64,000 bases of DNA from the NCBI GenBank assembly GCA_963849365.1, contig CAWKHA010000004.1, forward strand, positions 744,001 through 808,000, given 5' to 3'. Numbering within the stretch: the stretch's first letter is position 1; every line of letters begins with the position of its first letter. Made by a program: the position numbers and the translations under genes. The notes under the pieces were generated by a model, which searched no databases, had not been told where the DNA came from, and worked only from the letters and a program-made list of their open reading frames with translations. The stretch is from CAVQCJ01 sp963849365. Its GTDB lineage: Bacteria > Actinomycetota > Actinomycetes > Prado026. Of the stretch, positions 10,065-19,311 are shown piece after piece.

Positions 10065-12641
10065 ATGGACGCGGAGACCGCCCAGGCGGCGGGAACGGAC
10101 GGAGCTCGCCGGGTGGACCGCCCGACGAGGCGTGTCGTCGCGCTCATGGGCGTACTGCTCCTGTTCGGCACTGCTCTGCTCGTCCTCGTGCTGCGCAATC
10201 CCGTCCACCCCGCGAGCGGGGTCACGATCCCGTGGTGGGTGCTCGCGGGGCTCTTCGGCGCCGCTGAGATCTGGGTCTTCCACATCCAGTTCGGCCGGGA
10301 GGCCAAGAGCATCTCGCTGAGCGAGATCCCGCTGGTCCTCGGCCTGTTCTACGCGGCTCCCGGCCCGCTGATGGTGGCCCGGGTGCTCGGACCGGCCGTC
10401 GTCGTCCTGCTGCACCGGAGGCAGACGCCGCTCAAGGCGGCGCTCAACATGACCCTTTTCTTCGCGAACGGGGCCGTGGCCCTGGCGACCTTCCGGCTGC
10501 TCGCGGGCGACAGCTCGGTGGACAACGCCCGGTCGTGGTTCGCCGCCGTCGCCGCGGTCACGCTGGCGATCGTCGTCGACCTGCTGGCGCTGAGCCAGAT
10601 CCTGCGCTGGTACACCGGTGGGGTCCGCCGGCGCGACGGTTTCGTCGGCTCGCTGGCGGGCGTCGGCATCGCGGGCGCAGCCGGGATCCTGGGACTGGTC
10701 GCGGTGCTCACGCTGCGGCTGGGTCCGCTGGCCACGCTGCCGCTGGTCACCGCCGGCGTCGTGCTGATGGTCGGCTTCCGCTCGTACTCCTCGCTGGCGG
10801 ACCGGCACACCAGCCTCGAGAAGCTCTTCCGGTTCAGCCGCGAGCTCACCGGCGCCCCGGCAGCCACCGAGGTGCTCCCGGCCGTCCTCGAGCAGGCGCG
10901 GCACCTGATGCGCGCCGAGGTGGCCGAGGTGATCCGGTTCCGGGCCGGCTCTACCGCAGAGTCGAGCACGGGCCTGTGGCGGTACGACGGCTCGAGAGTG
11001 ACCAGCGACGCGGGCAAGCACGTCGCGATGGTGCGCACGCTCATCGAGTCCCTGATCCGTGAGGGAGCGACCCTGCTCACGCACGACGTCGCCACGCAGT
11101 CGGCGTTCCTGCGCGCGCGGCGGGCGCGCGAGGCGGTGGTCGCGCCGCTGGTCGTCGAGGGCGAGACGCTCGGCGTGCTGGCCGTCTACGACCGGCTCGG
11201 CGAGGTCCGCGGCTTCGCCGAGAGTGACGTCCAGCTGCTGCAGACGGTGGCCAACCACGCGTCCGTCGCGCTGCACAACGAGATGCTCATCGGACGGCTG
11301 CGCCACGACGCGCTGCACGACGCGCTCACCGGGCTGCCCAACCGCTCGCACCTGACCGCGCTGGCCACCAGCGCGGTCGCGCGTGCCACCGCCGGTCACT
11401 CGCGGGTCGCGATGATGATCATCGACCTCAACGGCTTCAAGGTCGTGAACGACACCCTCGGCCACCACGTCGGGGACGAGCTCATCCGGGAGGTGGCCAC
11501 TCGGTTCAGCCGGGCCGCAGACCCCGGGGTCACCGTCGCCCGCCTGGGCGGCGACGAGTTTGCGGTGCTGCTCGAGCGGGCGGACCTGGTGGAGGCGGAC
11601 GGCATGGACGTCGCCAGCCGGATGATCGACGCGCTGACCGCACCCGTACTCGTCGGGGAGGACCGGCTGCACCTGTCCGGCTCGGTCGGCATCGCGCTGG
11701 CACCTGACCACGCGACCGGGGTCGGGGACCTGCTCAAGCGGGCCGACATCGCGATGTACGCGGCCAAGAACGGGCCCGAGTCGGCCGTGGTCTACCGGCC
11801 GGACATCGACGTCAACGACCCGTCGCTGCTGTCGCTCATGGGCGAGCTGCGCGAGGCGCTCAGCAACGGCCGGATCGACATCGAGGTGGAACCGGTCATC
11901 GACCTGCTCGCCGGGCGGCTGGTCGCCGCGGAGGCGCTCGTCCGCTGGCACCACCCGACGCGCGGCACGCTGCGGCCGGATGCCTTCCTCCCGCTGGCCG
12001 AGCGCAACGGCCTCATCGTGCCGCTGACCGAGCTCGTGCTCGACCGGGCTGTCGCGGCCTGCGCGCAGTGGCGCGCCGACGGGCGGCAGCTCGGCATCTC
12101 GGTGAACCTGTCGGCCCGCTCGCTGCTCGACCGGACCCTGCCCGGCACGGTGGCCGAGGTGCTACGCCGCTACCGGCTGCCCGCGCACCTGCTGACGCTG
12201 GAGATCACCGAGAGCATCGTGATCAGCGACGCCGACCGTGCGCTCGGCCTGCTGGCCGAGCTGCGCGCCCTCGGCGTACGGCTGGCGCTGGACGACTTCG
12301 GCACGGGCTACTCGTCGCTGACGTACCTGAGCGCACTGCCGATCCAGCAGCTGAAGATCGACCGCTCGTTCGTCACGCGCATCGTCGAGTCGAGCCGCGA
12401 TGCGGCCATCGTCACCTCGCTGATCGACCTCGCGCACCACTTGGGGCTGCAGGTCATCGCCGAGGGCGTCGAGGCGCCGCAGGTCGCCGACCGGCTCCGC
12501 CGTCTCGGCTGCGAGTACGGCCAGGGCTACTACTACTCGATGTCGATGAACCCGGCCGAGCTGCCGGCCTGGGCAGACAACTTCGCACCGTTGGAGACGC
12601 CGGCATCGCTGCGCGGGCAGGTCGACGCCATCCTGCGCTGA
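10065..12641 (+). CDS. Membrane GGDEF-EAL bifunctional cyclic-di-GMP protein
   Basis: 858 residues from the ATG at 10065; a TTG 9 codons upstream is less likely. About six membrane helices fill the first 230 residues, a GAF-like sensory domain follows (about 245-400), then GGDEF and EAL domains. The cyclase motif is intact (LGGDEFAVLLE, near residue 495). No RxxD inhibitory site sits five residues before it. The EAL domain has EALVRWHHP (near 623), the Asn of SVNLSARS, LEITES, LALDDFGTGYSSL, LKIDRSF and AEGVE, so phosphodiesterase activity is also plausible. It begins 83 nt after the subtilisin gene in the same direction. Confidence 0.93.
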   Translation: MDAETAQAAGTDGARRVDRPTRRVVALMGVLLLFGTALLVLVLRNPVHPASGVTIPWWVLAGLFGAAEIWVFHIQFGREAKSISLSEIPLVLGLFYAAPGPLMVARVLGPAVVVLLHRRQTPLKAALNMTLFFANGAVALATFRLLAGDSSVDNARSWFAAVAAVTLAIVVDLLALSQILRWYTGGVRRRDGFVGSLAGVGIAGAAGILGLVAVLTLRLGPLATLPLVTAGVVLMVGFRSYSSLADRHTSLEKLFRFSRELTGAPAATEVLPAVLEQARHLMRAEVAEVIRFRAGSTAESSTGLWRYDGSRVTSDAGKHVAMVRTLIESLIREGATLLTHDVATQSAFLRARRAREAVVAPLVVEGETLGVLAVYDRLGEVRGFAESDVQLLQTVANHASVALHNEMLIGRLRHDALHDALTGLPNRSHLTALATSAVARATAGHSRVAMMIIDLNGFKVVNDTLGHHVGDELIREVATRFSRAADPGVTVARLGGDEFAVLLERADLVEADGMDVASRMIDALTAPVLVGEDRLHLSGSVGIALAPDHATGVGDLLKRADIAMYAAKNGPESAVVYRPDIDVNDPSLLSLMGELREALSNGRIDIEVEPVIDLLAGRLVAAEALVRWHHPTRGTLRPDAFLPLAERNGLIVPLTELVLDRAVAACAQWRADGRQLGISVNLSARSLLDRTLPGTVAEVLRRYRLPAHLLTLEITESIVISDADRALGLLAELRALGVRLALDDFGTGYSSLTYLSALPIQQLKIDRSFVTRIVESSRDAAIVTSLIDLAHHLGLQVIAEGVEAPQVADRLRRLGCEYGQGYYYSMSMNPAELPAWADNFAPLETPASLRGQVDAILR

Positions 12642-12750
12642 CCCCACCCGCTGTCGTACCGGGACTCGTGTGCACAAGTCGGCAGCAGGAGCGGTCACCG
12701 AGACGGAACCGCTTCGACGGCGTACTGACTCGTGCGACAGGATGGCCGGC

Positions 12751-14004
12751 ATGACCGCCGTCGCGGAGCGCCTGCGCGGGTCCGTCCTGGGGATCCGCGA
12801 CTTCCGGCTGCTCTGGGTCGGTCAGGCCGTGTCCACGGTCGGCGACCAGATCTTCCCCGTCGCGGTGACGATCGCCGTCCTCAACGCGGGTGGCACCGTC
12901 ACCGACATCGGCCTCGTGCTGGCCGCTCGCTGGGCGGCGCTCGTGCTGTTCGCCGTCATGGGCGGCGTGTGGGCCGACCGGCTGCCCCGCACACTGGTGA
13001 TGCGCGCCGCTGACGCGTTCCGGATGGTTGCCGTCCTCGGGCTCGCCCTGCTTCCGGCGACGCCGCCGTTGTGGGTGCTCGCCGTGCTGGTCTTCCTGGT
13101 CGGCGGCGGCGAGGCGTTCTTCCGCCCGGCCGAGACCGCGCTGCTGCCGAGCATCCTGGCGCCCGAGCAGCTGCGCCCGGCGAACGCGCTCATCGTCATC
13201 AGCTACCGCACCGCCGCGGTCCTGGGACCCGCGCTCGGCGCGCTTGTCGTCACCGCGGCCGGTGGGACCCGTCCGGCGTTCGTCATCAACGCGCTCACGT
13301 TCGGCGTCTCGCTGGTGTGCCTGACGCTGCTGCGCGAGCCGCCGCGCGAACGGGTCGCAGTCGAGGACCGGCCCGGTGTGGTACGCGAGATCCTCGAGGG
13401 TTTCGACGAGGTCCGGCGGCGGCCCTGGGTGGCCGCGATCCTGGTCCTGGCCTCGGTCGCGCTGATGCTCGTCATCGCCCCGGAGACCGTGCTGCTGCCG
13501 GTCATCGGACGGCGCGAGTTCGGCTACGACGCGGTGTACGCGACGTCGCTCGCGCTCTTCGCGGCCGGCGGCGTCGTCGGTGCCATCATTGCGCTGCGCT
13601 GGCGCCCGCGCCGGCCCGGCCTCGTGGGCGCGCTGGGGTGGCTGCCGTTCACGGCCGTACCCGTCGTGCTTGCGTTCCCAGCGGCGCCGTGGCTGTTCTA
13701 CGTCGCGTACTTCGTGGCCGGGGTGGGCTTCGAGCCGTTCAACATCTACTGGCAGACCGCGCTGCAGCGCGAGATCCCGCCGGACAAGCTGGCCCGGGTC
13801 TCCGCCCTGGACTGGATGGCCAGCCTGTCGCTCCTGCCGGTCGGGATGGCGCTCACCGGTCCCGCGGTCGCCGCCTTCGGGGAGAACACCGTTCTGCTCG
13901 TGGCGGCGGCGGTGAACGTCATCGGCACGGTCGCCGTCCTGTTCGTCCCCGGAGTCAAGGAGCTCCGCACTCCGTCCCCAAGCGCCGGGCCCCTTCCCCG
14001 CTGA
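12751..14004 (+). CDS. MFS transporter (drug/siderophore exporter type)
   Basis: 417 residues with about 12 membrane helices. The N-terminus FRLLWVGQAVSTVGDQIFPV and loop GGVWADRLPRTLVM are typical of the 12-helix DHA3-type exporters. The start at 12751 is preferred because CAGGAT lies exactly 7 nt upstream, fitting a leaderless transcript; ATG at 12742 is the alternative. The substrate cannot be read from the sequence. Confidence 0.82.
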   Translation: MTAVAERLRGSVLGIRDFRLLWVGQAVSTVGDQIFPVAVTIAVLNAGGTVTDIGLVLAARWAALVLFAVMGGVWADRLPRTLVMRAADAFRMVAVLGLALLPATPPLWVLAVLVFLVGGGEAFFRPAETALLPSILAPEQLRPANALIVISYRTAAVLGPALGALVVTAAGGTRPAFVINALTFGVSLVCLTLLREPPRERVAVEDRPGVVREILEGFDEVRRRPWVAAILVLASVALMLVIAPETVLLPVIGRREFGYDAVYATSLALFAAGGVVGAIIALRWRPRRPGLVGALGWLPFTAVPVVLAFPAAPWLFYVAYFVAGVGFEPFNIYWQTALQREIPPDKLARVSALDWMASLSLLPVGMALTGPAVAAFGENTVLLVAAAVNVIGTVAVLFVPGVKELRTPSPSAGPLPR

Positions 14005-14023
14005 TGTCGTTGCATACGACGGC

Positions 14024-14851
14024 TCAGGAGGTGGTACCCAGCCGGCGGGCGAGGAACTCGACGATCCGCTCGGCGGTCTGCGCCAGCCGCTGCCCCGCAG
14101 CGCTGTCTGCCGGGTAGTGCATGCGGGCGTCGGTCAGCACCGAGTGCTCGTCGGCGCGGAAGCCGAACGGGTTGCCGTCCTGGGACGGCAGCTCGTCCAT
14201 CGTCAGTCCCTGCTCGCCGAACTGTTCCCGCAGGACGTGCGCCCGGGCGGTCGGGCTCTTGCGGTCCGCCGTGAAGCGCGTCATGTACACCTCGACGGCA
14301 CCGGACTGCAGGCGCGACCGGGCCTGCGTGATGTCGTCGGCGCCCATGCCGAGGCCCTTGGCGCACCAGGGCGTGACCGGTGACGCGAACGGCAGGGCGG
14401 GTTCCGCCGACACCGCAGCCAGGACGTTCTCGTCAGCCGCCAGCGCGAGCGCGAAACCGCCGGTGAGGCACATGCCAACGACGCCGGCGCCCGCGGTCCC
14501 CGCCTCGGCTGCGGCGGTCCTCGCGAGCGCGCGCAGCCGTCGTACGACCGGGCTGGTCCGCCCGGTCGCCAGGATGTTGATCTCGCGCGAGATGCAGACG
14601 CTCCACATGGCGTAGAGCCGGTCGGTACCGGTGGACGACGGGACATGGCCGACCAGCGCCGGCAGCCACACCGAGAACCCGGCGTCCGCGATCCAGCCGC
14701 CGGCCGAGACCGACGCCGGGGTCAGCCCGAACAGCTCGTGCAGCACGACCACCGGGGGCCCGGACCCGCGGCGGTAGACCGGCCACGCCCATTCGTCGTC
14801 GGGCCGGGCCGGGCGAAGGACGAACCCGTCGAGCTCCTGCGGCGGCACCAT
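14024..14851 (-). CDS. Dienelactone hydrolase family protein
   Basis: 275-residue alpha/beta hydrolase. VVVLHELFGLTP forms the oxyanion region, and GMCLTGGFAL carries Cys as nucleophile at the elbow, as in dienelactone hydrolases, where most hydrolases have Ser. C-terminal Asp and His residues are plausible triad members (FGFRADEHSVLTDARMHYP). The ATG at 14851 is preceded by CAGACT 6 nt upstream, suggesting a leaderless message. The substrate is unknown; no aromatic degradation genes adjoin. Confidence 0.82.
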   Translation of the reverse strand: MVPPQELDGFVLRPARPDDEWAWPVYRRGSGPPVVVLHELFGLTPASVSAGGWIADAGFSVWLPALVGHVPSSTGTDRLYAMWSVCISREINILATGRTSPVVRRLRALARTAAAEAGTAGAGVVGMCLTGGFALALAADENVLAAVSAEPALPFASPVTPWCAKGLGMGADDITQARSRLQSGAVEVYMTRFTADRKSPTARAHVLREQFGEQGLTMDELPSQDGNPFGFRADEHSVLTDARMHYPADSAAGQRLAQTAERIVEFLARRLGTTS

Positions 14852-14910
14852 CGCCCGAGTCTGCCGTACGGTCGCGCCGCCTTCACGTGGGGGAAATGCC
14901 GAGCGGTGGG

Positions 14911-15495
14911 TCAGCGCTCGGGGACGTCGGTGCGGTGGAAGTTCTTGAACGACTTCGAGGGCGTCGGCCCACGCTGGTCCTGGTAGCGCGACCCGTACAC
15001 CGCCGAGCCGTACGGGTGCTCGGCCGGCGACGACAGCCGGATCAGGCACAGCTGCCCGATCTTCATGCCCGGCCACAGCTTGATGGGCAGGGTCGCCACG
15101 TTCGACAGCTCCAGCGTGACGTGCCCGGAGAAGCCGGGGTCGATGAACCCGGCCGTCGAGTGCGTCAGCAGGCCGAGGCGCCCGAGCGACGACTTGCCCT
15201 CCAGCCGCCCCGCGATGTCGTCCGGCAGCGTACAGACCTCGTACGTCGAGCCGAGCACGAACTCCCCGGGGTGCAGGATAAAGGGCTCGTCGCCCTTGGT
15301 CACGACTTCGCGGGTGAGATCCGCCTGGTCCTCGGCCGGGTCGATGTGCGGGTAGCGGTGGTTCTCGAAGACCCGGAAGTAGCGGTCCAGCCGCACGTCG
15401 ATGCTCGACGGCTGGACCATGCCCGGGTCGTACGGGTCGAGGGCGACCCGGCCGGACTCGATCTCGGCCCTGAGGTCACGGTCGGAGAGCAGCAC
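14911..15495 (-). CDS. dcd: dCTP deaminase (Dcd), probably bifunctional dCTP deaminase/dUTPase
   Basis: 194 residues of the Dcd/Dut trimeric beta-barrel family that makes dUTP or dUMP from dCTP for thymidylate synthesis. Motifs: MVQPSSIDVRLD, LEGKSSLGRLGLLTH, HSTAGFIDPGFSG, and a C-terminal tail with YGSRYQDQRGPTPS that closes over the nucleotide. Mycobacterial homologues perform both deamination and dUTP hydrolysis; I infer the same. It starts at GTG, with TAGCCT 6 nt before it overlapping the stop of the upstream reading frame. Confidence 0.95.
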   Translation of the reverse strand: MLLSDRDLRAEIESGRVALDPYDPGMVQPSSIDVRLDRYFRVFENHRYPHIDPAEDQADLTREVVTKGDEPFILHPGEFVLGSTYEVCTLPDDIAGRLEGKSSLGRLGLLTHSTAGFIDPGFSGHVTLELSNVATLPIKLWPGMKIGQLCLIRLSSPAEHPYGSAVYGSRYQDQRGPTPSKSFKNFHRTDVPER

Positions 15496-15504
15496 CCGTG
15501 GAGG

Positions 15505-16701
15505 CTACCGGGCATCGTCCGGCGTCTCGTCGAGGTCCAGCGCGTCGGGGTCGAGGTCCTCCGGGTCGGGGTCGACGGAGTGCGCCGGGTCGGGGGCGTC
15601 CGCCGGGTGCCGGCCGGCGATGTCCGCGCGCAGCTGGTCGACCCGGCCCAGCAGGCTCACGCTGTCCAGCACCGCGTACGCATCGGTCCGCGCGCCTGTC
15701 ACCTCCCCCACGGCCAGGGCGATCCGGGCCCGCAGCGCCAGCGACTGCTCCGCCACGTCGGCGCCCGCGCGGCGGTGCCGGTACAGCTCGGCGCAGCCGC
15801 GCAGCAGCTCCGCGAGGACCGTGCGGTCCAGGCGGGGATGGTGGTGCGGCCGGTCGTACAGCTGGTCGACCGTCAGCGAGAGCACCCGGACCTCCAGGGT
15901 CACCCGCACCAGCTCGCTCTCCCGGCGGCGAAGCAGCGCGAGCTGGTCCCTGTGCCGCTACGCCCACGGGTTGAACGCCACGCCGTCCTGCGCCAGCGCC
16001 GTCGCCCGGCGGCCGGCCGCGGCCAGCTCGAACAGCTCCTGCGACGACTCGATGAACGCATGCCGCTCACGTCCGACCAGCTCACGCTTCGGCTCCTCGA
16101 GCGCGCCCGCGAGCGCGTCGATCTGGTCGACCAGCGAGTTCCCCCAGGCGTGCTGGGCTTCCTGCGCAGCACCGAAGCCCGGCCGCTCGGGGACCAGCAC
16201 GCCGACCGCGATGCCCACCAGCCCCCCGACCAGCGAGTCGACAACCCGCCACTGCCCGTACCCGGTCTGGCTCGGCCCGAGCGCCATGGTCAGCAGGACC
16301 GAGACCGGGATCTGCGCCTGCCCGGCGAACCCGATCGGGAGCCGCCGCGCGATCAGCAGCGAGACCAGCAACGCCACGAGGATCGACCACCACGACGTGC
16401 CGACCCACTGGACGAAGACCACCGCGGCCGCCACCCCCAGCACCGTGCCCAGCACCCGCTGCAGACCCTGGGCCAGCGTCCCGAGCACACTGCCCTGCAC
16501 GGTGAACACGGCCACGACGGGGGCGAGCGCGGCGTACCGGGTCGGCCCGATCGCGGCCGCGATGGCGAACGAGACCGAGCCGGCCACGGCCGCCTTGACC
16601 ACGGTCAGCGGCGTGCCCAGACCGATGCTGGGAGTGCGCATCAGGCGGCTGAACGTCGCCGGGTCGGACCCCGTGGAGGCGGGCGCGGGCCTGGCGACCA
16701 T
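15505..16701 (-). pseudogene. FUSC/aromatic acid exporter family membrane protein interrupted by an in-frame amber codon
   Basis: Residues 1-247 hold about six membrane helices followed by a cytosolic helical region ending FNPWA, then TAG at 15960-15958. Beyond it the same frame continues with RHRDQLALLRRRESELVRV and a coherent helical domain to a TAG at 15507-15505, giving about 398 codons in all. The sequence on both sides reads as one family member (FUSC_2 type), so the stop splits a once-intact gene. Without a suppressor the product would be membrane domain plus partial cytosolic domain. TACTGT lies 6 nt before the ATG. A sequencing error would explain it equally well. Confidence 0.78.
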
Positions 16702-16741
16702 CCGGCTACAGTAGGGGCCGCTCGAGCCCCGGCCCGAGCCC

Positions 16742-16812
16742 GCGGGTGTAGTTCAATGGCAGAACATCAGCTTCCCAAGCTGACAGTGCGGGTTCGATTC
16801 CCGTCACCCGCT
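16742..16812 (+). tRNA. tRNA-Gly (anticodon CCC)
   Basis: A 71-nt cloverleaf: acceptor GCGGGTG pairs with CACCCGC (16805-16811), and the anticodon stem TCAGC/GCTGA encloses the loop TTCCCAA with CCC at 16774-16776. The T arm is GCGGG-TTCGATT-CCCGT. The discriminator is T, and CCA is not encoded. It reads glycine GGG codons. Confidence 0.97.
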
Positions 16813-16967
16813 CCGTTCCACCGGTGTGTCCTTGAGCGGATCGCCCTTGGCGGCGGCCGTACCGAGTGGTACGAGGTGCCGTGCTCGACAGGTGACACTG
16901 CCAGATCCAGCTCTCGGAGCGAGCGAGAAACGCAGTTGACCGGGGTGGCCCTCACTGACTCACTTCG

Positions 16968-17702
16968 ATGGTGGACAACTACGACCCGATGACGAGTTTC
17001 GGCAGCGCCACCGCCGACATCTACGACGACACGCCCAGGGGTGATGAGGCGGAAACCGTCGCGTTCCTGGAACAGGCTGCTCGGGGCGGACCAGCGCTCG
17101 AACTCGCTATCGGCACGGGACGGATCGCACTACCCCTCGCCGAGCGTGGGCTCCGGGTGGACGGCATCGACATGTCACCCGAGATGGTTGCGAGACTGCG
17201 AGCGAAGCCGGGCGGGGAGCGGATCGGCGTGACGATGGGCGACTTCTCTGAGGTCTCCGTCCCGGGCACCTACCCGCTGGTCTTCTTGGTGTTCAACACG
17301 CTGTTCAACCTGCTGACCCAGGACGAGCAGGTGCGCTGCTTCGAGAATGTGGCAACTCACCTCAGCGACGGCGGCGTGTTCGTCGTCGAGGCATTCGTAC
17401 CCGACTTCCTCTTCCGGCTCCGCGAGCAGCAGTATGTCGACGCCGAGGCTGTCGGGGTTTCCGAAGTCCGGCTGGATGTCGGCCGACATGACCCCGTGGA
17501 ACAGCGACTCGACGAGTGCCATGTGGCGCTCACGCCGGCTGGCGTTCGTCTCTACCCCATCGTCTGCAGGTACGCATGGCCCGCCGAGCTGGACCTGATG
17601 GCCAGGATCGCCGGGCTTCGGCTGAAGGAACGCTGGGGTGGCTGGAAGCAGGAACCCTTCACGCGAGAAAGCTCGAGACACGTCTCCGTCTACGGTCGAT
17701 AG
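16968..17702 (+). CDS. Class I SAM-dependent methyltransferase
   Basis: 244 residues. Motif I is LELAIGTGRIALPLA, followed by VDGIDMSPEMVARLR (motif II, SAM ribose-binding Asp) and VFLVFNTLFNLLT, a pattern shared by small-molecule methyltransferases. The acceptor is unknown. Base composition is clearly lower in GC than its neighbours (lines near 58-63% against 70% or more), and it lies directly downstream of tRNA-Gly, a common insertion site, so recent acquisition is likely. No integrase or repeated tRNA end is visible. Confidence 0.8.
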   Translation: MVDNYDPMTSFGSATADIYDDTPRGDEAETVAFLEQAARGGPALELAIGTGRIALPLAERGLRVDGIDMSPEMVARLRAKPGGERIGVTMGDFSEVSVPGTYPLVFLVFNTLFNLLTQDEQVRCFENVATHLSDGGVFVVEAFVPDFLFRLREQQYVDAEAVGVSEVRLDVGRHDPVEQRLDECHVALTPAGVRLYPIVCRYAWPAELDLMARIAGLRLKERWGGWKQEPFTRESSRHVSVYGR

Positions 17703-17729
17703 CAGCAGTCGAAGCCGCTCCCCCGCCGC

Positions 17730-19238
17730 TCAGGCCGGCGTGCCGGACGTCGAGATGTACGGCAGGTCGGCCGCCGCGATCGCCAGCTCGCCGGCCGAGT
17801 TCGGATGGAAAGGCGCCTCGTCCGACATCCCCTGCACCCAGGACTGGGCGGAGCACAGCTCGTGCCCGGCGAAGCGCGGATGCACGGCGGTGAACCCGAA
17901 CGCCTGCGCGCCCTGCTCGATCACCGCGTTCATCCGGCTCAGCTCGGACTCCAGCGGCTCGATCTTCTGCTTGATCTTCTCGTCCTGGTTCTGCTGCCCG
18001 GGGTCGGGCCCGAACCCGTAGCCGTTCGGGGCTCCCGCCCGCGCCGATGCGTCCTTCAGCTGGGGGCAGTCGAAGGTGTCCCCGAACGGGTCGTAGTACT
18101 CGTTGACGATCACCGCGGGGTGGCTGGGCAGGTCGGCCAGCTGCTGCAGCAGCTGGCTGTACTGCACCTTGAAAGAGTCGAGCCGGCTCTGGAACAGGCT
18201 GTCGCTGGCCTGGTCGTCGCAGCGCGCCAGCCCGTAGCAGTACCGCACGAAGTCCGACCAGCCCACGTCGTTGGCGCCGATGCTGACGATGACGAGCCGC
18301 GCGGACTGCACCGACTGGAGCACCCCGACCTGCGGCGACAGCGTGAGAGCGCCGATGGTCTGCGGTCCGAGCAGTCCCTCGGTGATGGTGGCCGAGCTGC
18401 AGGCGAGGTTCAGCGCGCTCAGCCCCGAGGCGGACTCGAGCGCGACGGCGTACGCGTCGGCCGACCGCCGGCAGAACCGGTCCGCCCTGGTCGGCTTGGT
18501 GAGCGGGGTGTTGCCGATGCCGGCGGCAGTCGAGTCGCCGATGACGACTGCGTCGATGTCGGTGCGCTTGGGTCCGACGGTGATCGGCACCGGGGCCAGC
18601 TTGGCGGTCCCGACCAGGTCGGACAGCGACGTGACCTGGTTCAGCTGCCGCGACGCCGAGACCACCGTGAGCGCCGTGAAGCCGGCGGTGACCAGGACCG
18701 ACGACCCGACCGCGACCGCCAGCAGAGCCAGGTGGTGTCGCCGGCTGCGGTGCTTGTGCGCGTGCCCGGAGAGCAGGGCGACCCCGCCGACCCCGAGCAG
18801 GTAGAGCGCACCGCCGATCAGGCCGGCGACTCCGGCCAGCCGCTTGAAGTAGGCGGTCCAGCCGTCGGCGAGCGCCCGCCCGACTTCGCGGGAACCGGTC
18901 TTGACGACCCGCCGCCCGTTCGACGACGTGGACTGCAGGAACTGGCTGGCCTCGTCGTTGCGGTTGAACCGCTGCCAGACCAGGCGCGGCCGGATCGGCC
19001 CGTCGAAGTGCTGCACCGTCTCCAGCGTGCCCTCGCCGAAGAGGTCGGCCTCGCCGGGGCCGCTCAGGCCCAGCCCCAGGCTGGGCGGGACCGCCCCGAC
19101 CTGCACGGTCTGGCCGAACGCCGACACGGTCACCGGGGGCGTGACCGCCAGCGCCAGCAGCAGGGCGGCCACCGGCAGCAGCACGAACGGTCCGACGCGC
19201 CGCATCAGCGCGATGATCTTCCTGCCGGACGCGGTCAC
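17730..19238 (-). CDS. Membrane-anchored SGNH/GDSL hydrolase
   Basis: 502 residues. An N-terminal membrane segment, an extracellular insert of about 100 residues and a second pair of hydrophobic helices precede a C-terminal SGNH domain. Block I is VVIGDSTAAGIGN (Ser nucleophile), block III SIGANDVGW and block V FHPNSAGE with the His. Such proteins are lipases or esterases, or deacylate cell-wall polymers; the substrate here is unknown. The GTG at 19238 has CATGCT 6 nt upstream, which favours it over the ATG further in. Confidence 0.8.
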   Translation of the reverse strand: MTASGRKIIALMRRVGPFVLLPVAALLLALAVTPPVTVSAFGQTVQVGAVPPSLGLGLSGPGEADLFGEGTLETVQHFDGPIRPRLVWQRFNRNDEASQFLQSTSSNGRRVVKTGSREVGRALADGWTAYFKRLAGVAGLIGGALYLLGVGGVALLSGHAHKHRSRRHHLALLAVAVGSSVLVTAGFTALTVVSASRQLNQVTSLSDLVGTAKLAPVPITVGPKRTDIDAVVIGDSTAAGIGNTPLTKPTRADRFCRRSADAYAVALESASGLSALNLACSSATITEGLLGPQTIGALTLSPQVGVLQSVQSARLVIVSIGANDVGWSDFVRYCYGLARCDDQASDSLFQSRLDSFKVQYSQLLQQLADLPSHPAVIVNEYYDPFGDTFDCPQLKDASARAGAPNGYGFGPDPGQQNQDEKIKQKIEPLESELSRMNAVIEQGAQAFGFTAVHPRFAGHELCSAQSWVQGMSDEAPFHPNSAGELAIAAADLPYISTSGTPA

Positions 19239-19311
19239 CCGTCCAGCATGCAGCCACGCGACGGCCGGTCGCGGCGCGGGTCCGGCCTGGTCGGCCGTCC
19301 TCAGCAACACC

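Noticed and set aside
13983..14030. CTGATG-containing stretch after the MFS gene as a fifth copy of the palindrome family
   Set aside because: Only six bases match and the local hairpin (GTCGT-N5-ACGAC) is unrelated.
16742..16967. Attachment site of an integrated island at tRNA-Gly
   Set aside because: No direct repeat of the tRNA 3' end and no integrase in the window.
14887..16992. 701-codon plus-strand ORF across dcd, FUSC and tRNA
   Set aside because: It runs through a tRNA gene and opposite dcd, which has clear motifs; composition is that of a shadow frame.
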